DNA of 64,000 nucleotides. Origin: Salinimonas chungwhensis DSM 16280 (GTDB lineage Bacteria; Pseudomonadota; Gammaproteobacteria; Enterobacterales; Alteromonadaceae). The stretch lies in NCBI RefSeq assembly GCF_000378185.1, contig NZ_KB899376.1, positions 88,236 through 152,235 on the forward strand. The letters are read 5' to 3'. Positions within the stretch are counted from its first letter, which is position 1; every line of letters starts with the position of its first letter. Below are positions 1 to 9,587 of this stretch, piece after piece. The position numbers and the translations under genes are program-made. The notes beneath the pieces are model-generated. The model was not told the origin of the DNA and did no database searches. It saw only the letters and a program-made list of their open reading frames with translations.

Positions 1-1928
1 TCGATGATCTGGGGACTTTTGAAGGCGTCGCGGCCTGGCAGTTTAATGATAATATTCAACAGCTGGTGCCCACTTTCACTGCCCTTGGCGAGTCTGGCGC
101 GTCGGTATGGGGAACACAAATACCGGCAATGAGTACCAGTGAAGCGGTAGCAGCGACCAGTAATGATTTGATTATTCCGTCTAGTGCCAGTAGCTCAATC
201 GTATTACCTGAGACCGGGGCGATGGGCGCGTCAATCTCCTGGACATCAAGTAATGAGTCAGTGATTAGTACAGACGGTGAGGTAATCCGTCCGGCACCTG
301 GAGAGGAAGATGCAACGGTTACGCTGACCGCGACGATAGAGCTAAATGGCGAATCAGTAACTCGCACCTACACTGTCAGTGTTGCGGCGCGAAAACCGTA
401 TAACCGGGTTGCGTTCTATCGGTTTGAAAGTGATTTATCCGACTCGTTGAATTATCAGCCCGCCGGCACTGCGACGGGAGCGACTCCGGACAACCTTGGC
501 GGTAGTGTAGAATACGCACAAGGCCAGTACCAACAGAGTTTGTGGCTGGACGGTGAAAGTGGTGTACGTCTGCCTGATGGCCTTATCGATAATAACGCCT
601 ATACAGTCTCGTTGTGGTTGAATCCCGCACAGCTGTCACAGTTTTCTCCGGCATTTTTCGGTGCTGCAAGTACTGACAACTGGATAAGTCTGGTGCCCTG
701 GAGCTGGGACGATAACACTATGTTGTGGCGGGGTAGCGTCGCCTGGTACGATGCATCTGCAGGCTTCCGAATCCCTACCGATACATGGAGTCACGTAGCT
801 TTTAGTGTCAATAACGGCGATATCAACTTGTATATTAACGGTGAGCAGGCGTACAGCGGGACCAACTTCAACGATGTATTTACCGGTGCGCAGGGAACCT
901 TTACGCTGGGCGTAAACTATTGGGACACGCCGTATAACGGGTTGATCGATGAAGTAGCAGTGTATGATGATGCTCTGTCTCAGACCGAAATTGTAGCGCT
1001 GGATATTGAACGCCAGTCACCCCGGCAGATGTTGACGACTGTCACCGAGGCATTGAGCCTGGGTAACAATCTCAATGCTGTGAAGACTGACCTTCACTTG
1101 CCGGTAACCGGTATGTTTGCGTCATCAATCAGCTGGTCTTCGTCTCACCCGGAGATTATCAGTACCAGCGGTAACGTTACCCGACCCGGTGAAGAGGCAT
1201 CAGATGCAGAGGTCACCCTGACCGCAACGATTGTGCTCGATGGCGAACAAATGACCCGCGAGTTTACTGTTACTGTACGCTCCCTGGGGCCGGTTTCACC
1301 GGTTGCAGAATTCAATTTCGATACGCTTACACTAGAAGATGCTACGGGTAATTTTGGCTCGGGCACCGATATAGGCGCATTGATAGGCGAAGCCGGAGAT
1401 AGCCCGTCATATACAGGGGGGGTAAACAGCATGGGGTTGATGCTGGATGGTCAATCGGGTGTGCGCTTACCAGATAATCTGATAACCAGTGATACATACA
1501 GTGTCTCTGTATGGCTTAACCCTACCGAGTTAACCATGTTCACCTCGGCACTGTTTGGCTATGCCAATGCCGATAGTTGGGTAAGTCTGGTTCCAAGAGG
1601 GCATGGAGGCGTGTCTGAAAATTCTATGGTCTGGTCCGGCACACAGTGGTATGACGCTGCCATGGGGACGCAAATTCCGATTAATACCTGGTCTCATATC
1701 GTGTATGTGGTAGAGGACGGAATGCTAGAGGTTTATCTCAACGGATCGCAGGTATTTGCTGGTAATGAGTTTCCGGATATCTTCAGTAATCAGCAGAGCA
1801 CCGGATTTAGTATCGGCGTCAACTTCTGGGACACGCCGTATCACGGTATTGTTGATGAGCTTAAAATTTATGACGAAGCTATTTCAGCTGCGGATATCAT
1901 TCAACTGTATACCGGGGTTCAGAATTAA
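1..1928 (+). CDS. Secreted LamG/Ig-like repeat protein, 3' part
   Basis: The reading frame is open from the first bases of the window, so the gene starts upstream and only its C-terminal 642 or so residues are present. Two tandem units can be seen. Each has an Ig-like domain of the atrophied bacterial type (SISWTSSNESVIST and SISWSSSHPEIIST, each followed by a VTLTATI strand) and then a LamG/concanavalin-like jelly-roll of about 190 residues. The two LamG copies share SGVRLPD, a WLNP strand, TWSH and a WDTPY...DE ending, so they arose by internal duplication. Such units commonly sit at the C-terminus of secreted carbohydrate-active enzymes and bind glycans. The catalytic part, if there is one, is outside the window. 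The short stretch before the first Ig domain (FEGVAAWQFNDN) was not recognised. Domain calls are firm; the enzyme class is unknown. Confidence 0.8.
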   Translation, partial: DDLGTFEGVAAWQFNDNIQQLVPTFTALGESGASVWGTQIPAMSTSEAVAATSNDLIIPSSASSSIVLPETGAMGASISWTSSNESVISTDGEVIRPAPGEEDATVTLTATIELNGESVTRTYTVSVAARKPYNRVAFYRFESDLSDSLNYQPAGTATGATPDNLGGSVEYAQGQYQQSLWLDGESGVRLPDGLIDNNAYTVSLWLNPAQLSQFSPAFFGAASTDNWISLVPWSWDDNTMLWRGSVAWYDASAGFRIPTDTWSHVAFSVNNGDINLYINGEQAYSGTNFNDVFTGAQGTFTLGVNYWDTPYNGLIDEVAVYDDALSQTEIVALDIERQSPRQMLTTVTEALSLGNNLNAVKTDLHLPVTGMFASSISWSSSHPEIISTSGNVTRPGEEASDAEVTLTATIVLDGEQMTREFTVTVRSLGPVSPVAEFNFDTLTLEDATGNFGSGTDIGALIGEAGDSPSYTGGVNSMGLMLDGQSGVRLPDNLITSDTYSVSVWLNPTELTMFTSALFGYANADSWVSLVPRGHGGVSENSMVWSGTQWYDAAMGTQIPINTWSHIVYVVEDGMLEVYLNGSQVFAGNEFPDIFSNQQSTGFSIGVNFWDTPYHGIVDELKIYDEAISAADIIQLYTGVQN

Positions 1929-1948
1929 ACCTTCGATACTACAAACTT

Positions 1949-1984
1949 AAAGAAGGCGGCGCTTAGCCGTCTTCTTTGTTTTTA
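1949..1984. terminator. Bidirectional rho-independent terminator
   Basis: A 12-bp stem (AAAGAAGGCGGC with GCCGTCTTCTTT, one G-T wobble) around the loop GCTTA is followed by a T-rich run. It lies between two convergent genes, the LamG protein and the CbiM-like protein. The A-run on the left arm lets it work in both directions. Confidence 0.85.
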
Positions 1985-1995
1985 TAGACTGATAA

Positions 1996-2643
1996 TCACT
2001 GGTCGTTATCAAAATAAAACTTATCATGAAAGGTGTTAACCCATTCAGGTTTATAGATAACCAGTAAGGTAATTGCTACACCGTTTAGCAGCGCCTCTGG
2101 AAATAACATTAACGGAATTATCATCAGATAGTTGTCGATAATAGCCTGCGCACTGTAAACGTCATCGAGTACGTAGTATCCGCCCAGCGTAAGCATGCTA
2201 ATGGCAAGGACCAGGGCCGCGGGTAAAAACGCACACAGAAAAATATAGACCAAAAAATTGCGGGGCAATTTATGCCAGGATAATGCAAAGATAATGTAGG
2301 TAATGCCTATGGGCAGCAGCACTTTGGCGATACCATTGACGCCAATCATTACCCATTGAGACTGACCTGCAAGGCAAAGCACCAGTAAACACAGCGAAGC
2401 ACTTAACGTCGCTGCTCTAAACCCAAGGGTGAGAGTCAGCGCGCCGGTCATCAGAAAGTGTATATCCGGGCCCAGCGAGGTGTGCAGCCGCAGGAACCAT
2501 AATAACATCACCAAAGCGGTGGCATTAGTAATTGCCAACCGACTTGATGAAGATGTCCAGATTTCTCGAACATCCGTCGATCTGATTACCTGAACCAGCG
2601 TGACCAGAAATATGACTAAAGCTACAGTTTGCAAGGCGCTCAT
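1996..2643 (-). CDS. CbiM-like energy-coupling factor permease family protein
   Basis: A 215-residue, very hydrophobic protein with about six membrane segments. The HFLMTGALTLTLGF stretch, FPEALLNGV and the conserved YKPEWVNTF near the C-terminus resemble the predicted membrane proteins grouped with CbiM, the substrate-specific subunit of cobalt/nickel ECF transporters. No CbiQ or CbiO partner is nearby, and the N-terminal metal-binding Met-His of true CbiM is not visible. Metal transport is therefore only a family-level guess. It lies 12 bp downstream of exonuclease III on the same strand and ends at a bidirectional terminator, so the two are probably co-transcribed. Confidence 0.65.
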   Translation of the reverse strand: MSALQTVALVIFLVTLVQVIRSTDVREIWTSSSSRLAITNATALVMLLWFLRLHTSLGPDIHFLMTGALTLTLGFRAATLSASLCLLVLCLAGQSQWVMIGVNGIAKVLLPIGITYIIFALSWHKLPRNFLVYIFLCAFLPAALVLAISMLTLGGYYVLDDVYSAQAIIDNYLMIIPLMLFPEALLNGVAITLLVIYKPEWVNTFHDKFYFDNDQ

Positions 2644-2655
2644 AGGCGGAGCTGA

Positions 2656-3465
2656 TCAGTCCTTATAGTCAGCCCAGATAGGCGCATGATCTGATGGTTT
2701 CTCGATACCGCGAAGTTCGTAGTCAATACCAGTTTGCTGTAAGGCACTATGAACATTGGCTGTTGCCAGTATATGGTCAATTCGTAAACCACGGTTGTCC
2801 AAAAACCCTTTAGACCGATAATCAAACCAGCTGAACTGGTCATCAGTTTGAGGATTCTGATGGCGGTAGCTGTCTGTCAGCCCCCAGTCATACAACCTTT
2901 GGATCCATTCTCTTTCTTCTGGAAGAAAACTACACTTACCTGTTCTTAACCAGCGTTTTTTATTTTGCTCCCCAATTCCGATATCAATGTCCTGCGGTGA
3001 GATATTTAAATCGCCCATGATGATTACATCATCTTCAGGTGTATGGTGTGTTTCCAGATAGTCGGATAGATCTGCGTAAAACTGGCGTTTGGCAGGAAAT
3101 TTCGTTTCATGCTCTCTATTTTCTCCCTGAGGAAAATAACCATTTAGCACTGTCAGTGGTTTGTCTCTGCCAGAAGAAAATGTCAGCATAATCATGCGTC
3201 GCTGCGCATCGTCATCGTCAGTAGGAAAACCGTACTGAACGTTATCAGGCGCGCTTTTCGACATGAATGCAACGCCATAATGACCTTTCTGCCCGTGATA
3301 ATAAACATGATAGCCCATGTCACGAACTGCCTCTTCAGGAAACTGGTCATTCTGAACTTTGATTTCCTGCAGGCCAATAACATCAGGATCATGTTTATCA
3401 ACAATTGCCTGTAACTGATGAAGCCTTGCCCGGATGCCGTTTATATTAAAAGAAATAAATTTCAT
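2656..3465 (-). CDS. xthA: Exodeoxyribonuclease III
   Basis: Class II AP endonuclease and 3'-5' exonuclease of base excision repair. The ORF opens at 3477, but the conserved N-terminus [15 protein letters not shown] begins at the internal ATG at 3465, giving 269 residues, close to the family's usual 268. Visible catalytic motifs are the metal-binding Glu in [20 protein letters not shown], and the C-terminal [10 protein letters not shown] with the Asp-His pair. The fold and length match the E. coli XthA subgroup. It appears to be followed in the same transcript by the CbiM-like gene, a pairing with no obvious functional meaning. Confidence 0.95.
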   Translation of the reverse strand: MKFISFNINGIRARLHQLQAIVDKHDPDVIGLQEIKVQNDQFPEEAVRDMGYHVYYHGQKGHYGVAFMSKSAPDNVQYGFPTDDDDAQRRMIMLTFSSGRDKPLTVLNGYFPQGENREHETKFPAKRQFYADLSDYLETHHTPEDDVIIMGDLNISPQDIDIGIGEQNKKRWLRTGKCSFLPEEREWIQRLYDWGLTDSYRHQNPQTDDQFSWFDYRSKGFLDNRGLRIDHILATANVHSALQQTGIDYELRGIEKPSDHAPIWADYKD

Positions 3466-3516
3466 AATCTTTTTCATTATTGTCAGGTTGGTGCAAAAAA
3501 TTATATAAAAAGGCGC

Positions 3517-4113
3517 TCAGGCCGGATGACGCTGCTGGTGTGTCAACGACTGGGCACAAAGCCTGAGACCTTCAAATAACTGGTTGGCGCTGGTGATACA
3601 CTTTTTAGGGTTTACTCGGTGAACATCTGCCCACACTTGTCCGTCTCGGACGAAAAGTTCCCACTGCTTGCCAAGACCAATCATTGTCTCATAGTAATTC
3701 ATAGGCAGCGACTCAAAGCCAGCGTGGTTGAGCCACCGGTACAAAATTCGCGCGCCCATCGATGATCCCATCCATACATAGGCTGCTGCAAGCATGGCTT
3801 CGGGTTCCTGAACATCTATCACGGCGGGAAAGTCACAATATTGCGGGTTACTGAGCAGGGCGTGTAAATCGCTGTCCACTGCTACTACCACATCTTCTGC
3901 TTGCATATACTGTGTAAACGATACACAACCATTAAACTTTTTTAATAGTTCATAAACATAGTGATGGAAGCTTGCCAGTACCGTAATATTTTTACTATAT
4001 GCCTGACGATCAAATATTTCCGATTTCATCATTGTATTAAACGGATAGGTGGCTTCCAATACAGTGTGGGCTTCCTTAGTTCCGTGTTTGAGCTCGACAA
4101 AAATGTTATTCAT
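3517..4113 (-). CDS. bphO: Heme oxygenase (BphO type)
   Basis: A 198-residue heme oxygenase-like protein, predicted to open heme to biliverdin, the chromophore of bacteriophytochromes. The N-terminal LKHGTKEAHTVLEATYPF carries the likely proximal heme ligand (His16, with His10 as an alternative), and WMGSSMGARIL resembles the glycine-rich distal helix. Its start lies 75 bp from that of the phytochrome gene and the two are divergent. This is a recurrent BphO/BphP arrangement and strongly supports supply of chromophore to the neighbour. The sequence is divergent enough that the product isomer cannot be inferred. Confidence 0.88.
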   Translation of the reverse strand: MNNIFVELKHGTKEAHTVLEATYPFNTMMKSEIFDRQAYSKNITVLASFHHYVYELLKKFNGCVSFTQYMQAEDVVVAVDSDLHALLSNPQYCDFPAVIDVQEPEAMLAAAYVWMGSSMGARILYRWLNHAGFESLPMNYYETMIGLGKQWELFVRDGQVWADVHRVNPKKCITSANQLFEGLRLCAQSLTHQQRHPA

Positions 4114-4188
4114 TGCATTTGGTGTCCTGATCGTTTATTCGTTTTTTGTAGGACATCCCTACGTCATTTTGCGGTAAAGAAGTAAACT

Positions 4189-6747
4189 ATGAAAAATGAC
4201 CAATCTTCAATTGCTTCGTCTGTAGACCTGACAAGTTGCGACAGAGAACCCATCCATCTGCTTGCCCATACACAGTCTTTTGGCTGCCTGGTTGCGCTAA
4301 GATACGACTGGATTATTGCTTTTTGTTCGGCCAATGCAACCGATTATTTTCGCGCTGAAAGTGACGAGATTGTTGCCAGTCCTTTCAGCAACTGGGTCGA
4401 TGCGCAACTGTTGCATGATATTCGTTCTGCGTATCAGGCTGCCAGTATAACCGGACGCAACGAACGCCTGTTTAATCGCTATATTGAAAAAACTGGCGTT
4501 GCGGTCGATATTTCTGTTCATGATAACGGTACTTTTATTATTGTCGAGTTTGAAAAGATCACTGCCGACAGGGTGTCAGAAGATTCATTTGTTCGGGCAA
4601 TGCTCGGTCAGTTTCATCATTCCAGTGATAGCCAGACGCTGATAAGTACCACTGCACAGTATTTGCAGCTTATTACCGGATATGACCGGGTAATGATTTA
4701 TCAGTTTTTGTCTGACGGCTCCGGCGAGGTCGTGGCCGAGGCAAAAAGCTATCAGGTGGATGCTTTTTTTGGCTTGCGCTATCCGGCATCAGATATCCCC
4801 CGTCAGGCCAGAGCCCTCTACCTTAAAAACTTGTTGCGGGTAATTCACGATGTGCACAGTGACCCGGTACCGGTTGTGCCGGGTGTAACCGATGAGCAGC
4901 AGAATATTGATTTATCACTGTCTACATTGCGCGCCGTCTCGCCAGTCCATATTCAATACCTGAAAAATATGGGTGTAGAGGCTTCTTTGTCAGTCAGTAT
5001 AGTGATTAATGGAAAACTGTGGGGGCTTATCGCCTGTCACCATTATAGCCCGAAAGTACCTTCGTACTTTATGCGCACGGAACTGGAACTCTTTGCCGAA
5101 ATATTTTCACTAGAGCTTACCTCGCGGTTGATGCAGGAGCGTGAAACTGAAAGTAATCGTGTGCGTAATGTGCATAATCAGATTATGGCAACCATTGGCG
5201 GTGAAGGAACACTTATAGCATTACTGAGACGCCAGTTCGCCACAATGCGAAGTTTAATAGATTGTGATGGAATTGGTGCGGTGGTTGATGAAGAATACCA
5301 AAGTTCGGGGATTAGCCTTCGCCATGAACAGGTTCGTCAGCTCACCCGCTACCTTAACCGGCAGGCCTCCAGTGAGGTTATCGCTATAACCAGTGTGGCT
5401 AAGGTATTGAATGATTATGATACACAGACCGATAAAGTGGCCGGTGTACTCGCTATTCCCATATCGAAAAATCCACGGGATTATCTGCTTTTTTTCCGCA
5501 ATGCTCAAACCCAAACTGTCAACTGGGCCGGCAACCCCGATAAGCCTGTAACGCAAGTAGCCAATGAAGATCGGCTTGCACCCCGTGAAAGTTTTGCCCT
5601 ATGGCAACAAACCTACAAAGATCAATGCGAACACTGGCAGGAAAAAGATATTAACAGTGCCGATTCATTGCGCGTGACACTGCTTGAAGTCATCATCCGA
5701 CACCTGCAGGATCGCAGTGATATGCAGCAGCAGGCCAGACGTAAACATGAAGTGCTAATTTCAGAGCTGAATCACCGGGTGCGCAATATTCTGAATCTGG
5801 TCAATGCAATTGTAGTGCAAACCGACCAGTCCGGACGTACCCTGGATGAGTTTGTGGAAACCCTCTCAGGCCGGATAGTCGCACTGGCCTCCGCCCACGA
5901 TCAACTCACCGCGTCCCATTGGGATAACCTGAGTTTTCGCCAGTTAATCACTACCGAAATTCAGGCTTACGTACAAAGTGAGGCGACTATCCGTTTTGAC
6001 GGTCCCGAGGTGGCATTTGTCCCCGACGCCACTACACCGGTTGTACTGGTTATTCATGAATTGTTCACCAATGCCGCCAAATACGGTGCACTGTCGCCGT
6101 CTGAACATAAAGGTAGCGTGGCTCTTTCCTGGTATATCGATGCGCGCAATGATTTGCAGATTGCGTGGTGTGAGAGTGGTGGCCCTCCGGTTAGGATTCC
6201 TGAGCGCGAAGGCTTTGGCATGATTTTAATAAAAAACACCGTTCCTCACGAGTTGGGGGGAGATGTAGATGTGAGGTTTGAACCAGATGGTCTGAAAGCG
6301 AGTATTCGTATTCCTAACCGGTTTTTCACAACTTACAACGCCAATCCTTTACCAATAGCGTCTGATGAAACCCCGACTGCCCCGCAGTTAGGCATGCCCG
6401 AAAGCGCATTGGTTATTGAAGATAGCCTGGTCATAGCATTAGATATGCAGAAAAAGCTCAAGCGACTGGGAATTGGTAAGGTTTTCATTGCCGGTAATCT
6501 ACAGTCTGCCAGACAGCATCTGGACCGGTGCCTGCCTGAGCTGCTGGTGAGCGATGTGCATCTGGGAGACTCTACTACCTTTGACATTATCGAACAGGCG
6601 CTGATGCTGAATATACCGAGCATAATTGTAAGTGGTTATGGGGATGCGCTCAACGTGCCCGCCGCATTGCGCTCGGTGCCGCTGTTGACCAAGCCTGTAT
6701 CTGATAAGTTGCTGCATCATACCTTGTATGAACTGCTTCAGCCCTAA
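4189..6747 (+). CDS. bphP: Bacteriophytochrome HWE histidine kinase with C-terminal receiver
   Basis: An 852-residue red/far-red photoreceptor. Cys17 in SCDREPIHLL is the expected thioether site for biliverdin in the PAS_2 domain. The GAF domain has YPASDIPRQAR (Asp near residue 201) and the pocket His residues in SPVHIQYL and CHHY. The PHY domain has the tongue motif PRESF (about 465-469). The kinase is of the HWE class: phospho-acceptor His529 in ELNHRVRNIL, N-box Asn628 in ELFTNAAKYGALS, and the W-x-E of WCESGG (Trp660, Glu662). A receiver domain with Asp789 (LLVSDVHLG) closes the protein. All key residues are present, so it should be a working photosensor. The next gene begins right after its stop and probably encodes the partner. 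The Shine-Dalgarno is weak. Confidence 0.95.
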   Translation: MKNDQSSIASSVDLTSCDREPIHLLAHTQSFGCLVALRYDWIIAFCSANATDYFRAESDEIVASPFSNWVDAQLLHDIRSAYQAASITGRNERLFNRYIEKTGVAVDISVHDNGTFIIVEFEKITADRVSEDSFVRAMLGQFHHSSDSQTLISTTAQYLQLITGYDRVMIYQFLSDGSGEVVAEAKSYQVDAFFGLRYPASDIPRQARALYLKNLLRVIHDVHSDPVPVVPGVTDEQQNIDLSLSTLRAVSPVHIQYLKNMGVEASLSVSIVINGKLWGLIACHHYSPKVPSYFMRTELELFAEIFSLELTSRLMQERETESNRVRNVHNQIMATIGGEGTLIALLRRQFATMRSLIDCDGIGAVVDEEYQSSGISLRHEQVRQLTRYLNRQASSEVIAITSVAKVLNDYDTQTDKVAGVLAIPISKNPRDYLLFFRNAQTQTVNWAGNPDKPVTQVANEDRLAPRESFALWQQTYKDQCEHWQEKDINSADSLRVTLLEVIIRHLQDRSDMQQQARRKHEVLISELNHRVRNILNLVNAIVVQTDQSGRTLDEFVETLSGRIVALASAHDQLTASHWDNLSFRQLITTEIQAYVQSEATIRFDGPEVAFVPDATTPVVLVIHELFTNAAKYGALSPSEHKGSVALSWYIDARNDLQIAWCESGGPPVRIPEREGFGMILIKNTVPHELGGDVDVRFEPDGLKASIRIPNRFFTTYNANPLPIASDETPTAPQLGMPESALVIEDSLVIALDMQKKLKRLGIGKVFIAGNLQSARQHLDRCLPELLVSDVHLGDSTTFDIIEQALMLNIPSIIVSGYGDALNVPAALRSVPLLTKPVSDKLLHHTLYELLQP

Positions 6748-6762
6748 ATGAAAAGGATAAAA

Positions 6763-9129
6763 ATGAGTCTGTTAGAAAATAAGCGGGTATTGGTGGTCGA
6801 AGACACCACTATCGCAGCGACTTATCTGGCCAGAGAGCTGGCAGCACTGGATGCCCAGGTGGTTGGTCTGGCCCGCTCGGAAGAGCAGGCGCTGGAGTTG
6901 GCCGAAAAATTCAGCCCTGAACTTATTTTAATGGATATTCATCTTGCAGAAGGCAGTAACGGCATTGACGCTGCGCATGCTATCGGTCGAATACAACGGG
7001 TTCCGGTGATTTTTACCACAGCTTACAGCGACGATGCTACGCTGGCCAGCGCACTTGAGGCCTCGCCCTATGGCTACATGGTAAAGCCTTTTAATGCTAA
7101 GACGCTTAAAGTAACGTGCGAAACGGCGCTTCAGCGATTTGCCCTTGAACAGCGAGCCCAGGACAGTGAAAAACGGTTCAAGTTGGCCGCGGAGGCGGCC
7201 CAGCTGGGCGTCATGGAGATGAAAGGGGATGGTCGAGGATTCATATTTACCGGCGCAAAGAGTTTGCTCCATCGGTTTGGATCCTCAACGTCGATTGATT
7301 TGAACCGCTTTTATGATTTATTTAAACAAGAAGAGCGTCAGGAAGTTGCCGCCTGCATTGAGCAGAATAAAAGCCTGCATAAAACCATTTGTATCGACAG
7401 TCAGAACGATATCTGGGTCGATATTCTATTTAGTGACATCAACGTTGCAGAGTCCCAGGTGCATATTGGCGCTGTTATAGATGTCACGGAGCGTCAGCGC
7501 CAAAGCAAAAAACTACGTCTGTCGAGCATTATCCTGGATCAGTTAGCCGAAGGCGTGGCTGTCCTGACCAGGGATTTTACCATTATAGATTGTAACCGGG
7601 CATTGGTTGATCTGATGGTGGGGAAGACGGGGCAGTTAATTGGAAAATCTTTGGTTGATTTTGGTGTCGACTCGCATAGTGTTGCCATGACAAAAAATAA
7701 ATCAATAATGCTCCGAGAAAAGATAAATCTATTTAATGCCCGGGGCGAGCAGTTTCCTGCTCTGCTGACAGTGACTGAACTCACAGCTTCCTGTGATGAA
7801 GAAAAATACATTGCGACAGTCTCTGACATTTCTGAATTGACCCGTGCTGAAAAACAACTCGAGTCGCTGGCGTTCACAGACTCGCTAACGGGTGCAGGTA
7901 ACAGAAATTATTTAAAGTTAGCGCTCAATGACCGGGTTTTCAGTGACAATATTCAAGCCTTAATCTTCATTGATTTGGACGGCTTCAAAGCGATTAACGA
8001 TACCCACGGTCATGACGTGGGCGACGAAGTACTATGTGAATGCGCTATGCGCTTAAAACACACCATTCGCGAGAATGACACGCTGATTCGTCATGGTGGC
8101 GATGAGTTTGTTATCCTGGTACAACAAAGTGACGATTTGCAGGCCCTCAGTGAACGGTTGTTAGCGGTGTTTGATGACGCAATTGTTGTCAACGATTTAT
8201 TATTGCCTGTTGGTGTCAGTCTTGGCGTGGCTGAGGCCGAGGATGGCAAAACCGCGAACGAACTACTCAAGCACGCTGATATCGCTATGTACGAAGCAAA
8301 ACGTCAGGGTAAGGGGCAGGTGGTCTTTTATACATCGCAGCAGGACGCGGCGATTCAGTACCGGCTCTATGTGGAACAGGGGTTACTGGATGCTATCGTC
8401 AATCATGAACTTTATGCTGTCTATCAGCCCATCGTCGATAGCACCGGAACAATTGTGGCGCTGGAGGCGCTTTGCCGCTGGCAAAGCCAGGAGGTTGGCG
8501 ATATCCATCCCGATTCGTTTATTCCCATTGCCGAGGAGACGGGCCTGATTAACGAGCTGGGGCTGAAAATGTTGCGAGAAGTGTGCATTGCCAGTGCGTT
8601 ACTCAAAGAAGCCGGATTAGGGCACATCCGAGTGCATGTTAATGTGTCTATTCTGCAGCTAAACTCCAGTGAGCTGGTCAAACAGTTTATGACATTTTTG
8701 GATGAATTTTCTGTAAATGCCGATGATATCGTCTTGGAAGTAACAGAATCTGCTATGCACGACATCGGCACACGACGCATTTTACGTGAGCTTTATACGG
8801 CCGGCTTTACCATAGCGATTGACGATTTTGGCTCCGGTTATGCCTCTGTTTCTGAGCTTAGTGAGCCTTATACTCACATTGTCAAACTGGATAAGTCATT
8901 ACTGCCCGGCGATAATGGCCACGAAACAAAGCGAATCATTATCGATACCCTAATCCAGATGTGTAACCGTCTGGGTAAGTCAGTGTTGCTGGAAGGAATT
9001 GAAACCGAAGAGCAGGCTATGTTTGCCAGACAAGCTGGCTGTGACATGATGCAGGGTTTTTTATATTCACGTCCCATGACCATCAATGAGCTTTTACCTT
9101 CTTTACAAGCCCCGGCTGCGACACCGTAA
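6763..9129 (+). CDS. REC-PAS-GGDEF-EAL response regulator (c-di-GMP enzyme)
   Basis: A 788-residue output protein. Its receiver domain has phospho-acceptor Asp58 (LILMDIHL) and the conserved Lys of YMVKPF. One or two PAS-like segments follow (about 125-365). The GGDEF domain (445-449, RHGGDEF) has an RxxD product-inhibition site five residues earlier (RENDTLIRHGG). The EAL domain (EAL at about 568-570) keeps TES, DDFG, KLDKS, EGIET and MQGF. Both catalytic sites look intact, so it may make and degrade c-di-GMP. The frame opens with ATG at 6748, directly after the bphP stop, but AAAAGGA lies 6-7 bases before the ATG at 6763, which I prefer. It is translationally coupled to bphP and is the obvious phosphoryl acceptor. 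Confidence 0.93.
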   Translation: MSLLENKRVLVVEDTTIAATYLARELAALDAQVVGLARSEEQALELAEKFSPELILMDIHLAEGSNGIDAAHAIGRIQRVPVIFTTAYSDDATLASALEASPYGYMVKPFNAKTLKVTCETALQRFALEQRAQDSEKRFKLAAEAAQLGVMEMKGDGRGFIFTGAKSLLHRFGSSTSIDLNRFYDLFKQEERQEVAACIEQNKSLHKTICIDSQNDIWVDILFSDINVAESQVHIGAVIDVTERQRQSKKLRLSSIILDQLAEGVAVLTRDFTIIDCNRALVDLMVGKTGQLIGKSLVDFGVDSHSVAMTKNKSIMLREKINLFNARGEQFPALLTVTELTASCDEEKYIATVSDISELTRAEKQLESLAFTDSLTGAGNRNYLKLALNDRVFSDNIQALIFIDLDGFKAINDTHGHDVGDEVLCECAMRLKHTIRENDTLIRHGGDEFVILVQQSDDLQALSERLLAVFDDAIVVNDLLLPVGVSLGVAEAEDGKTANELLKHADIAMYEAKRQGKGQVVFYTSQQDAAIQYRLYVEQGLLDAIVNHELYAVYQPIVDSTGTIVALEALCRWQSQEVGDIHPDSFIPIAEETGLINELGLKMLREVCIASALLKEAGLGHIRVHVNVSILQLNSSELVKQFMTFLDEFSVNADDIVLEVTESAMHDIGTRRILRELYTAGFTIAIDDFGSGYASVSELSEPYTHIVKLDKSLLPGDNGHETKRIIIDTLIQMCNRLGKSVLLEGIETEEQAMFARQAGCDMMQGFLYSRPMTINELLPSLQAPAATP

Positions 9130-9135
9130 CGTTAT

Positions 9136-9585
9136 TCAGAAACTCAGTTTACTTCGCCGCTCTTTGACAAAATGACTGGCCGATACCTCATGGTTGGTCA
9201 TGGTTGGTAGCGAGAATATCGACGGACAGGGCATACTTTGCATGCCCTGATAGACCAGTTGTGGCAAGGGCGCTAATAAAGACACAGCGCAGGCGTACTT
9301 ATTAACTTCACAATAAATAATCTTACAGTTCTCTGTGCGCAGGGTATTGTCAATCAATGCCATTGTATCCAGCGCATGTTGGGCAATATTGTCCAAATGG
9401 TGCTGAAAATTATTCTGCATAGCACTTTCGCTCCAGGGAAACTCAATTTCTGTCACCACACCGGAAAGCGGAGCAAGCAAGTCATCACGGAGCCAGACCG
9501 AAAAATGCCGGTAATGTATACTGATGACATCGTGAGTTTCGTAATCGGTAGAAAGCACCAAAGGTGCTGAAGCATCACTCATCAT
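9136..9585 (-). CDS. Hypothetical protein, convergent to the phytochrome operon
   Basis: About 149 residues with no recognised domain, signal peptide or membrane segment. It starts 2 bp after the stop of the upstream gene (9588-10436). The ATG at 9585 has AGGTT upstream, which I prefer to the overlapping TTG at 9591. The tight spacing means the two genes almost certainly form an operon. The protein ends 6 bp from the stop of the GGDEF-EAL gene and converges on it. The middle contains several His and Cys residues (NNFQHHLDNIAQHALD, NCKIIYCEVNKYAC). No function is assigned. Confidence 0.6.
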   Translation of the reverse strand: MMSDASAPLVLSTDYETHDVISIHYRHFSVWLRDDLLAPLSGVVTEIEFPWSESAMQNNFQHHLDNIAQHALDTMALIDNTLRTENCKIIYCEVNKYACAVSLLAPLPQLVYQGMQSMPCPSIFSLPTMTNHEVSASHFVKERRSKLSF

Positions 9586-9587
9586 GT

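Noticed and set aside
1996..2643. True cobalt transporter subunit CbiM
   Set aside because: The family resemblance is clear, but the N-terminal metal-binding residues and CbiQ/CbiO partners are not seen, so no metal was assigned.
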